A stretch of DNA of 13,451 nt from Bryobacteraceae bacterium. Its GTDB lineage: Bacteria > Acidobacteriota > Terriglobia > Bryobacterales > Bryobacteraceae. Positions within the stretch are counted from its first letter, which is position 1. Every line of letters begins with the position of its first letter. Of the stretch, positions 6,295 to 13,451 are shown in pieces. The stretch spans positions 1 through 13,451 of the forward strand of contig JASHSD010000934.1 in NCBI GenBank assembly GCA_030036985.1. The letters run 5' to 3'. Made by a program: the position numbers and the translations under genes. The notes below the pieces were generated by a model. It was not told where the DNA came from. It ran no database searches and saw only the letters and a list, made by a program, of their open reading frames with translations.

Positions 6295-7568
6295 AAGCGG
6301 CCGCCGTCATCGCGCTGATCGGCGTCGCCGCGTGGCGCCTGGCGGCGCAGAATCCCCCGCCCGATCCGGAGCTGCAGCAGCAGTACGAATTGTCGCAGGC
6401 GTTGGACGAGGCGGGGGACAGCCCGGTGGATGTCATCCGCAATCTCGAAGCCTTCCTGAAAAAATATCCGGAAACCAAACACCGGGACGCTGTCGAACAG
6501 ACCCTGGCGAAGGCGGCCGTGGAAGCGAACGACGACGCGCGCATCGTCCTCTACGGCGAGAAGGTGCTGGCGAGCGGAGCGAAGGACGATCTCACGTTGA
6601 TCGATCGGGTCACGCGCGTGCTGGCGGAATCGAGCGATCCCGCGCAGCAGAAAAGATCGATCATATACGCGAAGCGGTATGAAGCGGATGTGGCGGCGCG
6701 AAGTAAGGAGAATCCGCCGGGCCATCTGACACCCGGGCAGTGGGCGGATGAGTTATCGAAAGCGATGGCGCGAGTGCTGGTGCTCGAAGCCCACGCGCTG
6801 GGCGTTACCGAAGGCGCCGATGCGGGCGCGAAGCTGGCGGCGAAATCGTGGGAGGCCTGGCCGACCGGCGAAGGCGCGCGCGAGGCGGCGTACTGGCTGG
6901 TGAAGCTGGATCGAACCCAGGAAGCCATCGCATACTACGCCGACGCCTTTACGCTGGAGGATTCGCGAACCACCGAAGCGGACCGCGCCCAGGACCGAAA
7001 GCGGCTGGGGGAACTCTATACGAAGCTCAACGGATCGGAGAAGGGTCTCGGCGACCTGATCCTCCAGGCCTATGACCGCACCTCGGCGCTGCTGAACGAC
7101 CGCCGCGACGCGCTGAAGACGAAAGACCCCAACGCCGTCGCGGCCAACATCGAGGACTTCGTTCTGCCCGCGATCGACAAGGCCGCGCCCGCTCTGACCA
7201 TTTCGTCGTTGAAGGGCAAGACGGTCGTGATGGATTTCTGGGCCACCTGGTGCGTCCCCTGCCGCGCGCAGCATCCGCTGATCGAGAAAGTGGAGAAACA
7301 TTTCGCAGGCGATAAGGACGTGGTCTTTGTGGCCGTGAATGCGGATGACGACCCATCGCTCCCCGCTCCTTTCGCCAAGGAGCAGGGCTGGCCGGATGCG
7401 GGCTACTTCGAAGCCGGGCTGGCGCAGAAGATGACGATCAGCCAGATTCCGACGGTTCTGGTGCTCGACGCCGAGGGACGCGTGTACAGCCGGATTGTCG
7501 GCTTCATCCCCGAGCGTTTCGAGCAGATGCTGACGGAACGGATCGAGGACGCGCGCCGCAATCCCTGA
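6291..7568 (+). CDS. Exported thioredoxin-like (TlpA/AhpC-TSA type) protein with long helical N-terminal region
   Basis: This 425-residue protein begins with a signal peptide (MKAAAVIALIGVAAWRLAAQ). Residues 20-290 are Ala/Glu/Arg-rich and probably helical, with spacing reminiscent of TPR-like repeats (for example NLEAFLKKYPETKHRDAVEQ and YWLVKLDRTQEAIAYYADAF). The C-terminal thioredoxin fold (about 296-415) has FWATWCVPCRAQHPLIEKV with active-site Cys321 and Cys324 and the cis-proline Pro387 in QIPTVLVLD. The WCVPC type is typical of TlpA/ResA-like thiol-disulfide reductases that act outside the cytoplasm, often as reductants. No membrane helix other than the signal is seen, so its electron donor is unknown. 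The ATG overlaps the previous TGA (ATGA) with no separate ribosome-binding site. The gene ends five bases from the convergent rsgA. Confidence 0.88.
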   Translation: MKAAAVIALIGVAAWRLAAQNPPPDPELQQQYELSQALDEAGDSPVDVIRNLEAFLKKYPETKHRDAVEQTLAKAAVEANDDARIVLYGEKVLASGAKDDLTLIDRVTRVLAESSDPAQQKRSIIYAKRYEADVAARSKENPPGHLTPGQWADELSKAMARVLVLEAHALGVTEGADAGAKLAAKSWEAWPTGEGAREAAYWLVKLDRTQEAIAYYADAFTLEDSRTTEADRAQDRKRLGELYTKLNGSEKGLGDLILQAYDRTSALLNDRRDALKTKDPNAVAANIEDFVLPAIDKAAPALTISSLKGKTVVMDFWATWCVPCRAQHPLIEKVEKHFAGDKDVVFVAVNADDDPSLPAPFAKEQGWPDAGYFEAGLAQKMTISQIPTVLVLDAEGRVYSRIVGFIPERFEQMLTERIEDARRNP

Positions 7569-7573
7569 CGGGC

Positions 7574-8518
7574 TTACAGCTCACTCGCCATTCTCAACCA
7601 CCCGTTATAGCGGTTTTTTCCGATCGCTCCCGATTCAACCGCCGCGCGGAGGCCGCACCCCGGCTCCGTGCGATGGGTGCAATCGCGATATTTGCAGGCG
7701 AATGCGTCGAAATCGGCGAACGCGAGCCGCAGTTCCGCAAGCGTCACCCGCCCCAGACCCAATTCGCGAATCCCCGGCGTATCGATCAGGCGGGCGCCGT
7801 TCCGGAGTTGATACAGGCGCGACGACGTGGTCGTCTGGCGGCCCTTTCCGGTCTGTTCGTTCACCGGGCCGGTGGATGCTCGGGTGGCGTCGGCCAGCGC
7901 ATTCAGCAACGAACTCTTCCCCACGCCACTGTGTCCGGCGAGAACCGCGAGACTACCCGAGAGTAAATCGCGAAGATCGCCGATTCCCGCTTCGGTGCGC
8001 GTGGAGCAGAGAATGACCGGCACTCCCATTTCGCGCCAAGGGTCGGCGATACGGGTGTCCGCGCAAAGATCGACTTTGTTGACGCACAGGACGGGCTGAA
8101 CTCCGCCGCGAGCCGCCGCGACGAGATAGCGATCGACCAAGCCAGGTCGAAACGGCGGATCTTCGATCGCAGCGACGATCACCAACAGATCGAGATTCGC
8201 CGCAATCACCCGCTCACGATGCGGATTGGCGGGATCCCTGCGGCATAGCGTGGTTCGCCTCGGTGCGATAGCTGCGATTCTTCCGTGTCGGATCGAAACC
8301 CTGTCGCCCGGCGCGACCGGAAGATCGCATCGGCATTGCAGGATTTCCTCCCCGGCTGCAACGGTGCAGATTCCGAGTCCGATGGCGATCACCAGGGCCG
8401 AACATTCATCGGCCGCGACCGCTGTGGGACGCGATTTCGCCGCCAGAATTTTCTGAAGCCGTTTTTTTCGCTCCATGGCCCGCAGGTCGGCGAGACCACG
8501 ACTTTCCTGTTTACTCAT
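7574..8518 (-). CDS. rsgA: Ribosome small-subunit-dependent GTPase A
   Basis: RsgA is a circularly permuted GTPase that helps late 30S subunit maturation in the cytoplasm. With the ATG at 8518 the protein has 314 residues: an N-terminal OB-fold region, G4 motif NKVD (147-150), G1/P-loop GHSGVGKS (195-202), the RQTTTSS G2 region and DTPG, then the zinc-binding segment with Cys275, Cys280, His282 and Cys288 (CKYRDCTHRTEPGC). The permuted order G4-G1-G2-G3 is diagnostic. The frame extends 12 codons upstream to a GTG at 8554, but the ATG is better supported: AAGGA (8528-8532) is nine bases upstream, with a second GGAG closer. The 3' end is five bases from the convergent thioredoxin-like gene. Confidence 0.95.
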   Translation of the reverse strand: MSKQESRGLADLRAMERKKRLQKILAAKSRPTAVAADECSALVIAIGLGICTVAAGEEILQCRCDLPVAPGDRVSIRHGRIAAIAPRRTTLCRRDPANPHRERVIAANLDLLVIVAAIEDPPFRPGLVDRYLVAAARGGVQPVLCVNKVDLCADTRIADPWREMGVPVILCSTRTEAGIGDLRDLLSGSLAVLAGHSGVGKSSLLNALADATRASTGPVNEQTGKGRQTTTSSRLYQLRNGARLIDTPGIRELGLGRVTLAELRLAFADFDAFACKYRDCTHRTEPGCGLRAAVESGAIGKNRYNGWLRMASEL

Positions 8519-8662
8519 TGCTCCGATTCCTTGGCTTGAGCGAGGAAGAGACACGCCACGCAGCAGTCCCGAGGGAAGGTCACGCGCGGGCGAAAACAGA
8601 CGCCCTAAGAATTGAGAGCAATCACAGGCAAATAAACTTCAAACTTAGCAGATTTTGCGGGG
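8519..8662. other. Intergenic region upstream of rsgA
   Basis: This 144-base gap between the small TonB-like gene and rsgA, both on the minus strand, is less GC-rich at about 8608-8655 than the surrounding genes. That would suit an rsgA promoter, but no convincing -35/-10 pair or terminator hairpin could be picked. The AAGGA ribosome-binding site at 8528-8532 is the only element I can support. Confidence 0.35.
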
Positions 8663-9034
8663 TTACATACTGTGAAACCGAATCTCGACCGTGATGCGCA
8701 CCGCAACCGGCTGGTCGCCCTTGCGCGCGGCATCGAACTTCCATTGCTGAACGGCCTCCACGGCGCTTTGATCCACGCTCTTATCCAGCGACTTCACCAC
8801 GTGAACGTCCGTCGGTTCGCCCTTTGAAGTCACCACCAGACCAATGATCACCGTCCCGGAGATGCGAAAGGCTTCGGCATCGGGTTTGTAGACGGGGTTG
8901 ACCTGATGGATGACCCTCGGCGGGGTGATTCCCGGCCCGAGATCGAACACCGCCTCCCCGTTCCCTTCATCGGCTTCGGCGATGCCGACAAAAAGAGCGA
9001 TAAGCGGAACAGTGGCCGTCCGTCTGGTCTGCAG
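8663..9034 (-). CDS. Small secreted TonB C-terminal-domain protein, probable CTG start
   Basis: The TonB_C module is clear: PPRVIHQVNPVYKPDAEAFRI, GTVIIGLVVTSKGEPTDVHVV, then AVEAVQQWKFDAARKGDQPV, ending VEIRFHSM. The first standard start in frame is GTG at 8950, giving only 95 residues with no export signal. Upstream the same frame is open to 9145 with no ATG, GTG or TTG, yet it encodes QTRRTATVPLIALFVGIAEA, a good signal peptide ending in AEA. A CTG at 9032-9034 directly precedes it, nine bases after GGAGG (9044-9048). I therefore propose CTG as start (123 residues). A sequencing error or a frameshift from the TTG at 9093 in another frame is the alternative. Like the protein at 3609-4268, it lacks a TonB anchor and Pro-rich spacer. 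Periplasmic; role unknown. Confidence 0.68.
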   Translation of the reverse strand: MQTRRTATVPLIALFVGIAEADEGNGEAVFDLGPGITPPRVIHQVNPVYKPDAEAFRISGTVIIGLVVTSKGEPTDVHVVKSLDKSVDQSAVEAVQQWKFDAARKGDQPVAVRITVEIRFHSM

Positions 9035-9043
9035 GTCCGTAAC

Positions 9044-9048
9044 CCTCC
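9044..9048 (-). promoter_or_regulatory. Shine-Dalgarno GGAGG supporting a CTG start
   Basis: On the minus strand GGAGG is followed nine bases later by CTG (9034-9032), the first codon of a signal-peptide-like sequence. It does not serve the GTG at 8950, which is too far away. Confidence 0.5.
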
Positions 9049-9113
9049 AAGCGAGTACCGGAGTAGACGCGGATTTCCGGCCCGAAGTTGCAACGTGTAA
9101 AAGAAAGCCGGCT

Positions 9114-12044
9114 TTAATTCCCGACGACCAGATTGGCGGTGGCGCTCACGCCGCCGACCGTGACTACGACCGGCGCTACGCTTCCCGCCGGCGTGCCGGA
9201 CGGAACAATAAAGTTGATCTGCGCCACACCCACTAATCCCCAGATAATTCCGTCGAATTCAACGGATGTCGGAACGCCTTTTACCGTGACCGCGACGGCC
9301 TGTGTCGGTACGGGCAGGTCAGTCAACAAAACGTCGGAAGCGGGTGCGGCGCCGGTGGCGATCGAAGGACTCACGGCCCCGATTCCCGTCAGGTAAAGTG
9401 TGGTTTCGGTTCCGGGAGCGGGCGCGGGCAGCCCGTTGTCGATGGTGTTCGTATTGGCCGATGTGAAAATTCCGGGCGCGGCGGCGGCTATCAGCAGGCT
9501 CTGCGAAACGACCTTGCCGTTGTTATCGATCTCGAGACTGAGCTCGGAGCCGGGGAGCGCTTCATAGGGGATCTGGACGTTCATCTGCGTCGGCGAGACG
9601 TACCAGAGCGGTACCGCTTCGCCATTCAGGGTCACCGAGACGCCGGCCATGGTCAACGGGAACGGCACTGTGCTCGCGCTGTCGGTGGATGGCGCCAGGT
9701 TCTTACCGAAAATGGCGACAATTTCGCCGGGCGCATAGACTTGGGCATACGAACCGGCGTTCGTAACGCCGCTGATCGACGGCGTGGCGTCGGCCGCCGA
9801 CGCCGTCCTGGCGCTCAGGGTGACGGACGCGGTGACGCTTGAAGAAGTGCCGTCGTAAGTTGCCGTAACGGTCTGAGACTTCAGAATCGAGAGGCCGATG
9901 GCGGCGCCCGTGACGGCGACCGTCGCGGTGGCGACTCCATTCGATCCCACCAGTTGCACCTGTCCCAAATCGGCCGTTCCCGCGGTGAACGTCACGGAGC
10001 CGGCCGGGGTGACGCCGGTCGAGTTGGTGGCTGTGGCGGTCAGGAAGACAACATCCGAGGTTGCCATGGACGTCAGATTGCTGGTCAGCGTAATCGTTAC
10101 CGTGGATGGCGGCGGAGTAACCACCGCTCCGCCGCCGTTGAATCCGGTGAGCAGATTCCAGACGTCCACCGACCCGAGACCGGTGACCTGATCGTAATTG
10201 GGCCCGGCGCTGTAGCCGACGGGCACGCCGCAATCGGTGTCATTGGAAAATCGTCCCGCGTTGCACTGGACGGTCACGGTGTTGTTGCCCTGCGTGATGT
10301 CGTGGAAAATGGCCTTGGTCGACCCGTCGCTGCTGGGCAGCGTACTGGTGGCGCCCAGCGAGTAGAGTTGCACGTTCAGATTTCCGAGGCCGGGCACCGA
10401 TTGCTTGCCCGTCGAAACCACATATTGATTGAGCAGCGCCGCGATGCCGGCGAACACCTGGGCGGAAACCGAAGTTCCCCCGAAGGCGCACTCTTCGGTG
10501 TTGGTGCAGCCTCGTGATGACGGCGGAGTGTAGACGATGTACGGATCGTGGTAGTCCGATGCGTTGAGCGATACATCGGGAACGTTGCGATAGTTATTGG
10601 CGGGCACGCCGGGCCCGGTCTGCCACGAAGGCTTCTGGAAAAAAATGCTGACGCCGCCGCCGCTGGCGGAGGGCTCGCCATCCTCGGCGCTGTCGTTCCA
10701 CGCGATTTCCGGGATGTAGCCGAGGGCGGAGAGTCCGGTGGTCGAGTTCACGGTCGAACTCCAGTAGCTCGCGCCGCCTTCATTGAACTCGGTGCCGCCC
10801 ACGTCCGTGACCTCGGGAACGCTTCCCGGCGCATCCACGGCGAGTCCCGGGTTTTGGCTGTCGTCGCAATCGGCGGCGCCATCGTCGCCCGACGCGTTGA
10901 ACCAGGTGATGCCCTCGGCATTACCCTGCTGCGCCCACATTTGAAACGCCGAAAGCTGCGCCGACTCGGTTTCCAGTTCGCAATCGCCGTAGCTCGAGCT
11001 CACGACCGGCGCCAAGTCTTCGTCAATCGCGTATTGGATCGCGTTCATCACGTCAGTCGCAAAAACATACGTGATCGAGGCACCGGGCGCGACCGCGTTT
11101 GTCCATTCCAGATCGAGATCGGCTTCGGCCAGATAGCCGCTGTTGACTTGATACCCGGGGTCGGCCGAGCCGGGGACAAGCAGCATCGCCGGCAGCTTGG
11201 GGGCCAGACCGAACGTGCTCTGGAAATCCTGGATATCGGCGGGGTAGACATCCGTTTGTCCCGCCACGGCCATCTTGATGCCCGAGCCGTTGATGCCGGC
11301 GTTCCAGGCGGGCGTGATGTCGTAGATGGCGGCCAGATCGGCCGGACCCAGACAGTTGCCGCCGCAGAGGTTTTGGGAATTGTAATGCGGCCTGACGCTC
11401 AGCGGCTTCATGCGGAAATCGGTCAGTCCGCGAATGCTCGTAACCACCGATCCGATCGCCGCCGGCACCGATGGTTCGCTCGCGTTGGCGTAGTGCGCTA
11501 CGCCGTTCGCCTGATATTGATGGATCTGCGTTTGAAACGCGTTCTCCATCTGCGCCGCGGTCCCGCTCACCGCGATCCAATCGCGCCCGCGCGCCGTCTT
11601 CACCACCGTCAGCCCTTCGCCCTGTAACCACGTTTTAACCGCATTCAAATCGTTCTGGCTGAGGCCGAATCGATCGGCGTATTGCTCCGGCGTCAGCCAG
11701 TGATGATAGTTTGCCGACTTCGGGTTCTGCTGCTCGGCGAGGAACTGCTTGAGATCCGCCTTCTGCGCGGCCGTCTGACTGAAGTTCAGCGTGACGTAAG
11801 GGAGCTGCAGCGTGGGGTCGACGGGTCCGCGGTCGTTCGCGGCGTTCGCTCTGGGATTCACGTGCCCGGTCAGCGTGAAGCGCTGCAGGTCGTCGACCCG
11901 TTTGGTGATGCGGTCAGGCTGGGAATCGGCGGCCCAGGCAATGCCGCAGAGGAGCGTCAGCGCGGCTCCGATCGGTTTTGCGGAAATCTTCAAGAGCTTC
12001 GGATGCTCCACGCCTGCGACAGGTTCCATGTACGCGGCCGACAC
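9114..12044 (-). CDS. S53 family (kumamolisin/sedolisin-type) serine-carboxyl protease with Ig-like and TIGR03437 C-terminal domains
   Basis: This is a 976-residue exported acid protease precursor. In order: a signal peptide (about 6-39, KPIGAALTLLCGIAWA), a pro-kumamolisin activation domain (about 50-215, with YHHWLTPEQYADRFG and WIAVSGTAAQMENAFQT), and the S53 catalytic domain (about 225-635). The triad and oxyanion residues are visible: Glu307 and Asp311 (EADLDLEW), Asp387 (ASGDDG) and Ser525 (GGTSVSA). The calcium-site end reads YDQVTGLGSVDVWNLL. Then come a Pro-rich linker, an Ig-like domain (about 640-745) and a TIGR03437 domain (about 752-976). Members cut proteins at low pH, outside the cell. 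The GTG at 12044 directly abuts the dehydrogenase stop; an ATG at 12029 is an alternative, and neither has a good ribosome-binding site. Four bases after Ser525 is Gln where many relatives have Pro. Confidence 0.92.
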   Translation of the reverse strand: MSAAYMEPVAGVEHPKLLKISAKPIGAALTLLCGIAWAADSQPDRITKRVDDLQRFTLTGHVNPRANAANDRGPVDPTLQLPYVTLNFSQTAAQKADLKQFLAEQQNPKSANYHHWLTPEQYADRFGLSQNDLNAVKTWLQGEGLTVVKTARGRDWIAVSGTAAQMENAFQTQIHQYQANGVAHYANASEPSVPAAIGSVVTSIRGLTDFRMKPLSVRPHYNSQNLCGGNCLGPADLAAIYDITPAWNAGINGSGIKMAVAGQTDVYPADIQDFQSTFGLAPKLPAMLLVPGSADPGYQVNSGYLAEADLDLEWTNAVAPGASITYVFATDVMNAIQYAIDEDLAPVVSSSYGDCELETESAQLSAFQMWAQQGNAEGITWFNASGDDGAADCDDSQNPGLAVDAPGSVPEVTDVGGTEFNEGGASYWSSTVNSTTGLSALGYIPEIAWNDSAEDGEPSASGGGVSIFFQKPSWQTGPGVPANNYRNVPDVSLNASDYHDPYIVYTPPSSRGCTNTEECAFGGTSVSAQVFAGIAALLNQYVVSTGKQSVPGLGNLNVQLYSLGATSTLPSSDGSTKAIFHDITQGNNTVTVQCNAGRFSNDTDCGVPVGYSAGPNYDQVTGLGSVDVWNLLTGFNGGGAVVTPPPSTVTITLTSNLTSMATSDVVFLTATATNSTGVTPAGSVTFTAGTADLGQVQLVGSNGVATATVAVTGAAIGLSILKSQTVTATYDGTSSSVTASVTLSARTASAADATPSISGVTNAGSYAQVYAPGEIVAIFGKNLAPSTDSASTVPFPLTMAGVSVTLNGEAVPLWYVSPTQMNVQIPYEALPGSELSLEIDNNGKVVSQSLLIAAAAPGIFTSANTNTIDNGLPAPAPGTETTLYLTGIGAVSPSIATGAAPASDVLLTDLPVPTQAVAVTVKGVPTSVEFDGIIWGLVGVAQINFIVPSGTPAGSVAPVVVTVGGVSATANLVVGN

Positions 12045-13451
12045 TCATCGTAGTGGCCCCGCGCCGCTCTTTTCTCGCAATGCAAACGTAAATAATGAAT
12101 TTCCCGCGGTGACCGAAACATACTGCCGTCCATTAACCGAAAAAGTGATGGGACCCGAGGCCACATCGCCGCCCAAATTCGCGCGCCACAGTTCCGCGCC
12201 GGTGCGCGCGTCAATCGCCCAGAAGTACCCTTCGCGGCCGCCGGTAAACAACAGATCCGAAGCCGTGGTCAGAATGCCGGCGCTGCTGACGTCGGCCATT
12301 TTGAATTCCCACTTGCGCTCTCCGGTCTTCGGATCGAACGCCCGCAGCGCGCCGAAGCCTTCATCTTCGGTCCGGTAAATCACCTGCGTTCCGCGCAGCG
12401 ATGGCACGGGCGAACGCGGCGCACCCGCCGTATACCGGCGCCCTTCCACATATTCCGCCGGCAGTTTAGTAAAGACTGACGCATAGTTTTCCCAAACGTT
12501 GATGTAGAAAAATCCGGTATGCGGGCTGTAAGACGGCGAAAACCAGTTCGTCGCGCCCTGCACTCCCGGATAAACCAGCGTGCCTTCGCGCGACGGACTG
12601 GCGGAAGCGATCCGCACCGGCTTGCCGTTGTCGTCAAGGCCCGAAGTCCATGTCACTTTCGCGAAGGATTTGCCCTGAAGGAACTGGCCGGTCACGCGGT
12701 CCAGCACGTAATAGAAGCCGTTGCGATTGGCCCAGAGCAACACCCGCCGCAGGCTTCCTTTCCAATTGATATCGGCGAGGACCGGCACCTGTACCGAGTC
12801 GTAATCGAAATCGTCATGCGGGGAAAACTGGAAATACCATTTCAGCTTGCCCGTGTCGGCATCCAGCGCGACCACGGAATCGGTGTAGAGATTCGCTCCC
12901 GCGCGCACGTCGCTGTTCCAGTCCGGCCCCGGATTGCCCACGCCCCAGTAAGTAAGGTTGAGCTGCGGATCGTACGAGCCGGTCACCCAGACCGAAGCGC
13001 CGCCGTGCATCCAGGAATCGCCCGCCCACGTTTCATGACCCGGCTCGCCCGGACCGGGGATGGTATTGAACTTCCACGCTTCCTTACCCGTGTGCGCGTC
13101 ATACGCCGCGATAAAGCCGCGGATGCCGTACTCGCCTCCGGCGGTCCCGACGATCACCTTGTCTTTGATCACCAGCGGCGCATGCATGAGCGAATAGCCG
13201 GCCTGCGTGTTCGCGACCGTCACGTTCCAGATTGGTTTTCCGGTCTTCGAATCGATAGCCAGCAGATGGCCGTCGATGGCGCCCATGAACAGCGTGTCGC
13301 CGAGTATCGCCAGACCGCGATTGACGCGCCCGCAGCAGGTGCGCGCTTCGGGCGACGGGACATATGAATAAACCCAGAAGACGCGTCCCGAGACCGCATC
13401 GATCGCGACCACGTCGTTGGGAGCCTGGACGGTGTACATAACGCCATCCAC
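12045..13451 (-). CDS. PQQ-dependent alcohol dehydrogenase (quinoprotein, probable lanthanide type), N-terminus outside window
   Basis: The 468 visible residues are most of an eight-bladed quinoprotein propeller with repeated AxDxxTGxxxW motifs (for example AIDSKTGKPIW and AFDPKTGERKW). Numbering from the window edge, it has the vicinal disulfide Cys39-Cys40 (RTCCGRVNRG), which lies over PQQ, and the metal ligands Glu107 (GGEYGIRG), Asn173 (GNPGPDWN) and the catalytic base Asp216. Asp218, two residues on (DFDYDS), is the extra acidic ligand found in lanthanide-dependent XoxF/PedH-type enzymes. The usual calcium enzymes have Ala, Ser or Thr there. It would oxidise an alcohol or aldehyde in the periplasm. 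No CxxCH haem site is present at the C-terminus, so it is not a quinohaemoprotein of that layout. The first codon in the window is an internal Val. The stop abuts the protease start. Confidence 0.92.
   Translation of the reverse strand: MDGVMYTVQAPNDVVAIDAVSGRVFWVYSYVPSPEARTCCGRVNRGLAILGDTLFMGAIDGHLLAIDSKTGKPIWNVTVANTQAGYSLMHAPLVIKDKVIVGTAGGEYGIRGFIAAYDAHTGKEAWKFNTIPGPGEPGHETWAGDSWMHGGASVWVTGSYDPQLNLTYWGVGNPGPDWNSDVRAGANLYTDSVVALDADTGKLKWYFQFSPHDDFDYDSVQVPVLADINWKGSLRRVLLWANRNGFYYVLDRVTGQFLQGKSFAKVTWTSGLDDNGKPVRIASASPSREGTLVYPGVQGATNWFSPSYSPHTGFFYINVWENYASVFTKLPAEYVEGRRYTAGAPRSPVPSLRGTQVIYRTEDEGFGALRAFDPKTGERKWEFKMADVSSAGILTTASDLLFTGGREGYFWAIDARTGAELWRANLGGDVASGPITFSVNGRQYVSVTAGNSLFTFALREKSGAGPLR

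Noticed and set aside
8519..8554. Twelve-codon N-terminal extension of RsgA from GTG at 8554
   Set aside because: The ATG at 8518 has AAGGA at nine bases; the extension lies over that ribosome-binding site and has no family similarity.
8848..9093. Minus-strand frame from TTG at 9093 as the true 5' part of the small TonB-like gene through a frameshift
   Set aside because: Its N-terminus (LQLRAGNPRLLRYSLGG) is not signal-like, whereas the in-frame reading gives a clean signal peptide joined directly to the domain without any shift; kept only as an alternative.
9095..9120. Palindrome AAAGCCGGCTTT followed by CTTTT at the end of the protease gene, resembling a terminator
   Set aside because: The palindrome allows only a four-base stem with a CCGG loop and the T run is short; too weak to call a terminator.
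10548..11627. A 359-codon plus-strand open frame antisense to the S53 protease
   Set aside because: The opposing frame has catalytic motifs of a known family; this one has none and shows the same Arg/His/Gly-rich shadow composition.
12519..13367. A 282-codon plus-strand open frame antisense to the PQQ dehydrogenase
   Set aside because: It is opposite a gene with a full set of quinoprotein motifs; no signal, domain or ribosome-binding site supports it.

Overview
The window is GC-rich bacterial DNA with tightly packed genes, and most likely comes from an acidobacterium of the Solibacter/Bryobacterales type. The best lineage marker is the C-terminal domain of the large S53 protease (9114-12044). 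Its 'NAGSY..VYAPGEIVAIFGKNL' opening and 'APGIF' motif match the TIGR03437 domain, which is expanded in Candidatus Solibacter and its relatives. A PQQ dehydrogenase, short secreted TonB-C-domain proteins and a TlpA-like protein with a long N-terminal part fit the same group. The assignment rests on recognised sequence patterns; no search was run.

Layout from left to right. (1) The 3' end of a glycogen debranching enzyme on + (3-725). (2) A minus-strand cluster reading from 4268 down to 655: a secreted protein with two TonB C-terminal domains, a nitrate/sulfonate/taurine-type ABC ATPase and permease, and two tandem RraA/HMG-aldolase-like proteins. No substrate-binding protein is visible. (3) A plus-strand operon from 4375 to 7568: yebC, ruvC, a secreted protein of unknown function and a secreted thioredoxin-like protein. 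The last three genes overlap by 4 bases at each junction. (4) A minus-strand group from 13451 down to 7574: a PQQ-dependent alcohol dehydrogenase (5' end outside the window), an S53 (kumamolisin-type) protease with an Ig-like and a TIGR03437 domain, a small secreted TonB-C protein that seems to lack a standard start codon, and rsgA.

How the genes may work together. The ABC transporter and the RraA-like pair form a probable uptake-and-catabolism unit for a small organic acid or sulfonate; the substrate cannot be told from sequence. The yebC-ruvC pair is a common bacterial arrangement, but ruvA and ruvB do not follow; two exported proteins do. The PQQ dehydrogenase and the S53 protease are both exported-type enzymes encoded end to end. 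The dehydrogenase carries the extra Asp typical of lanthanide-dependent enzymes.

I found no tRNA, rRNA, CRISPR array, insertion sequence or phage gene. Most observations concern gene starts, junctions and residue-level divergence. I see no clear evidence of a wholly new multi-gene system.
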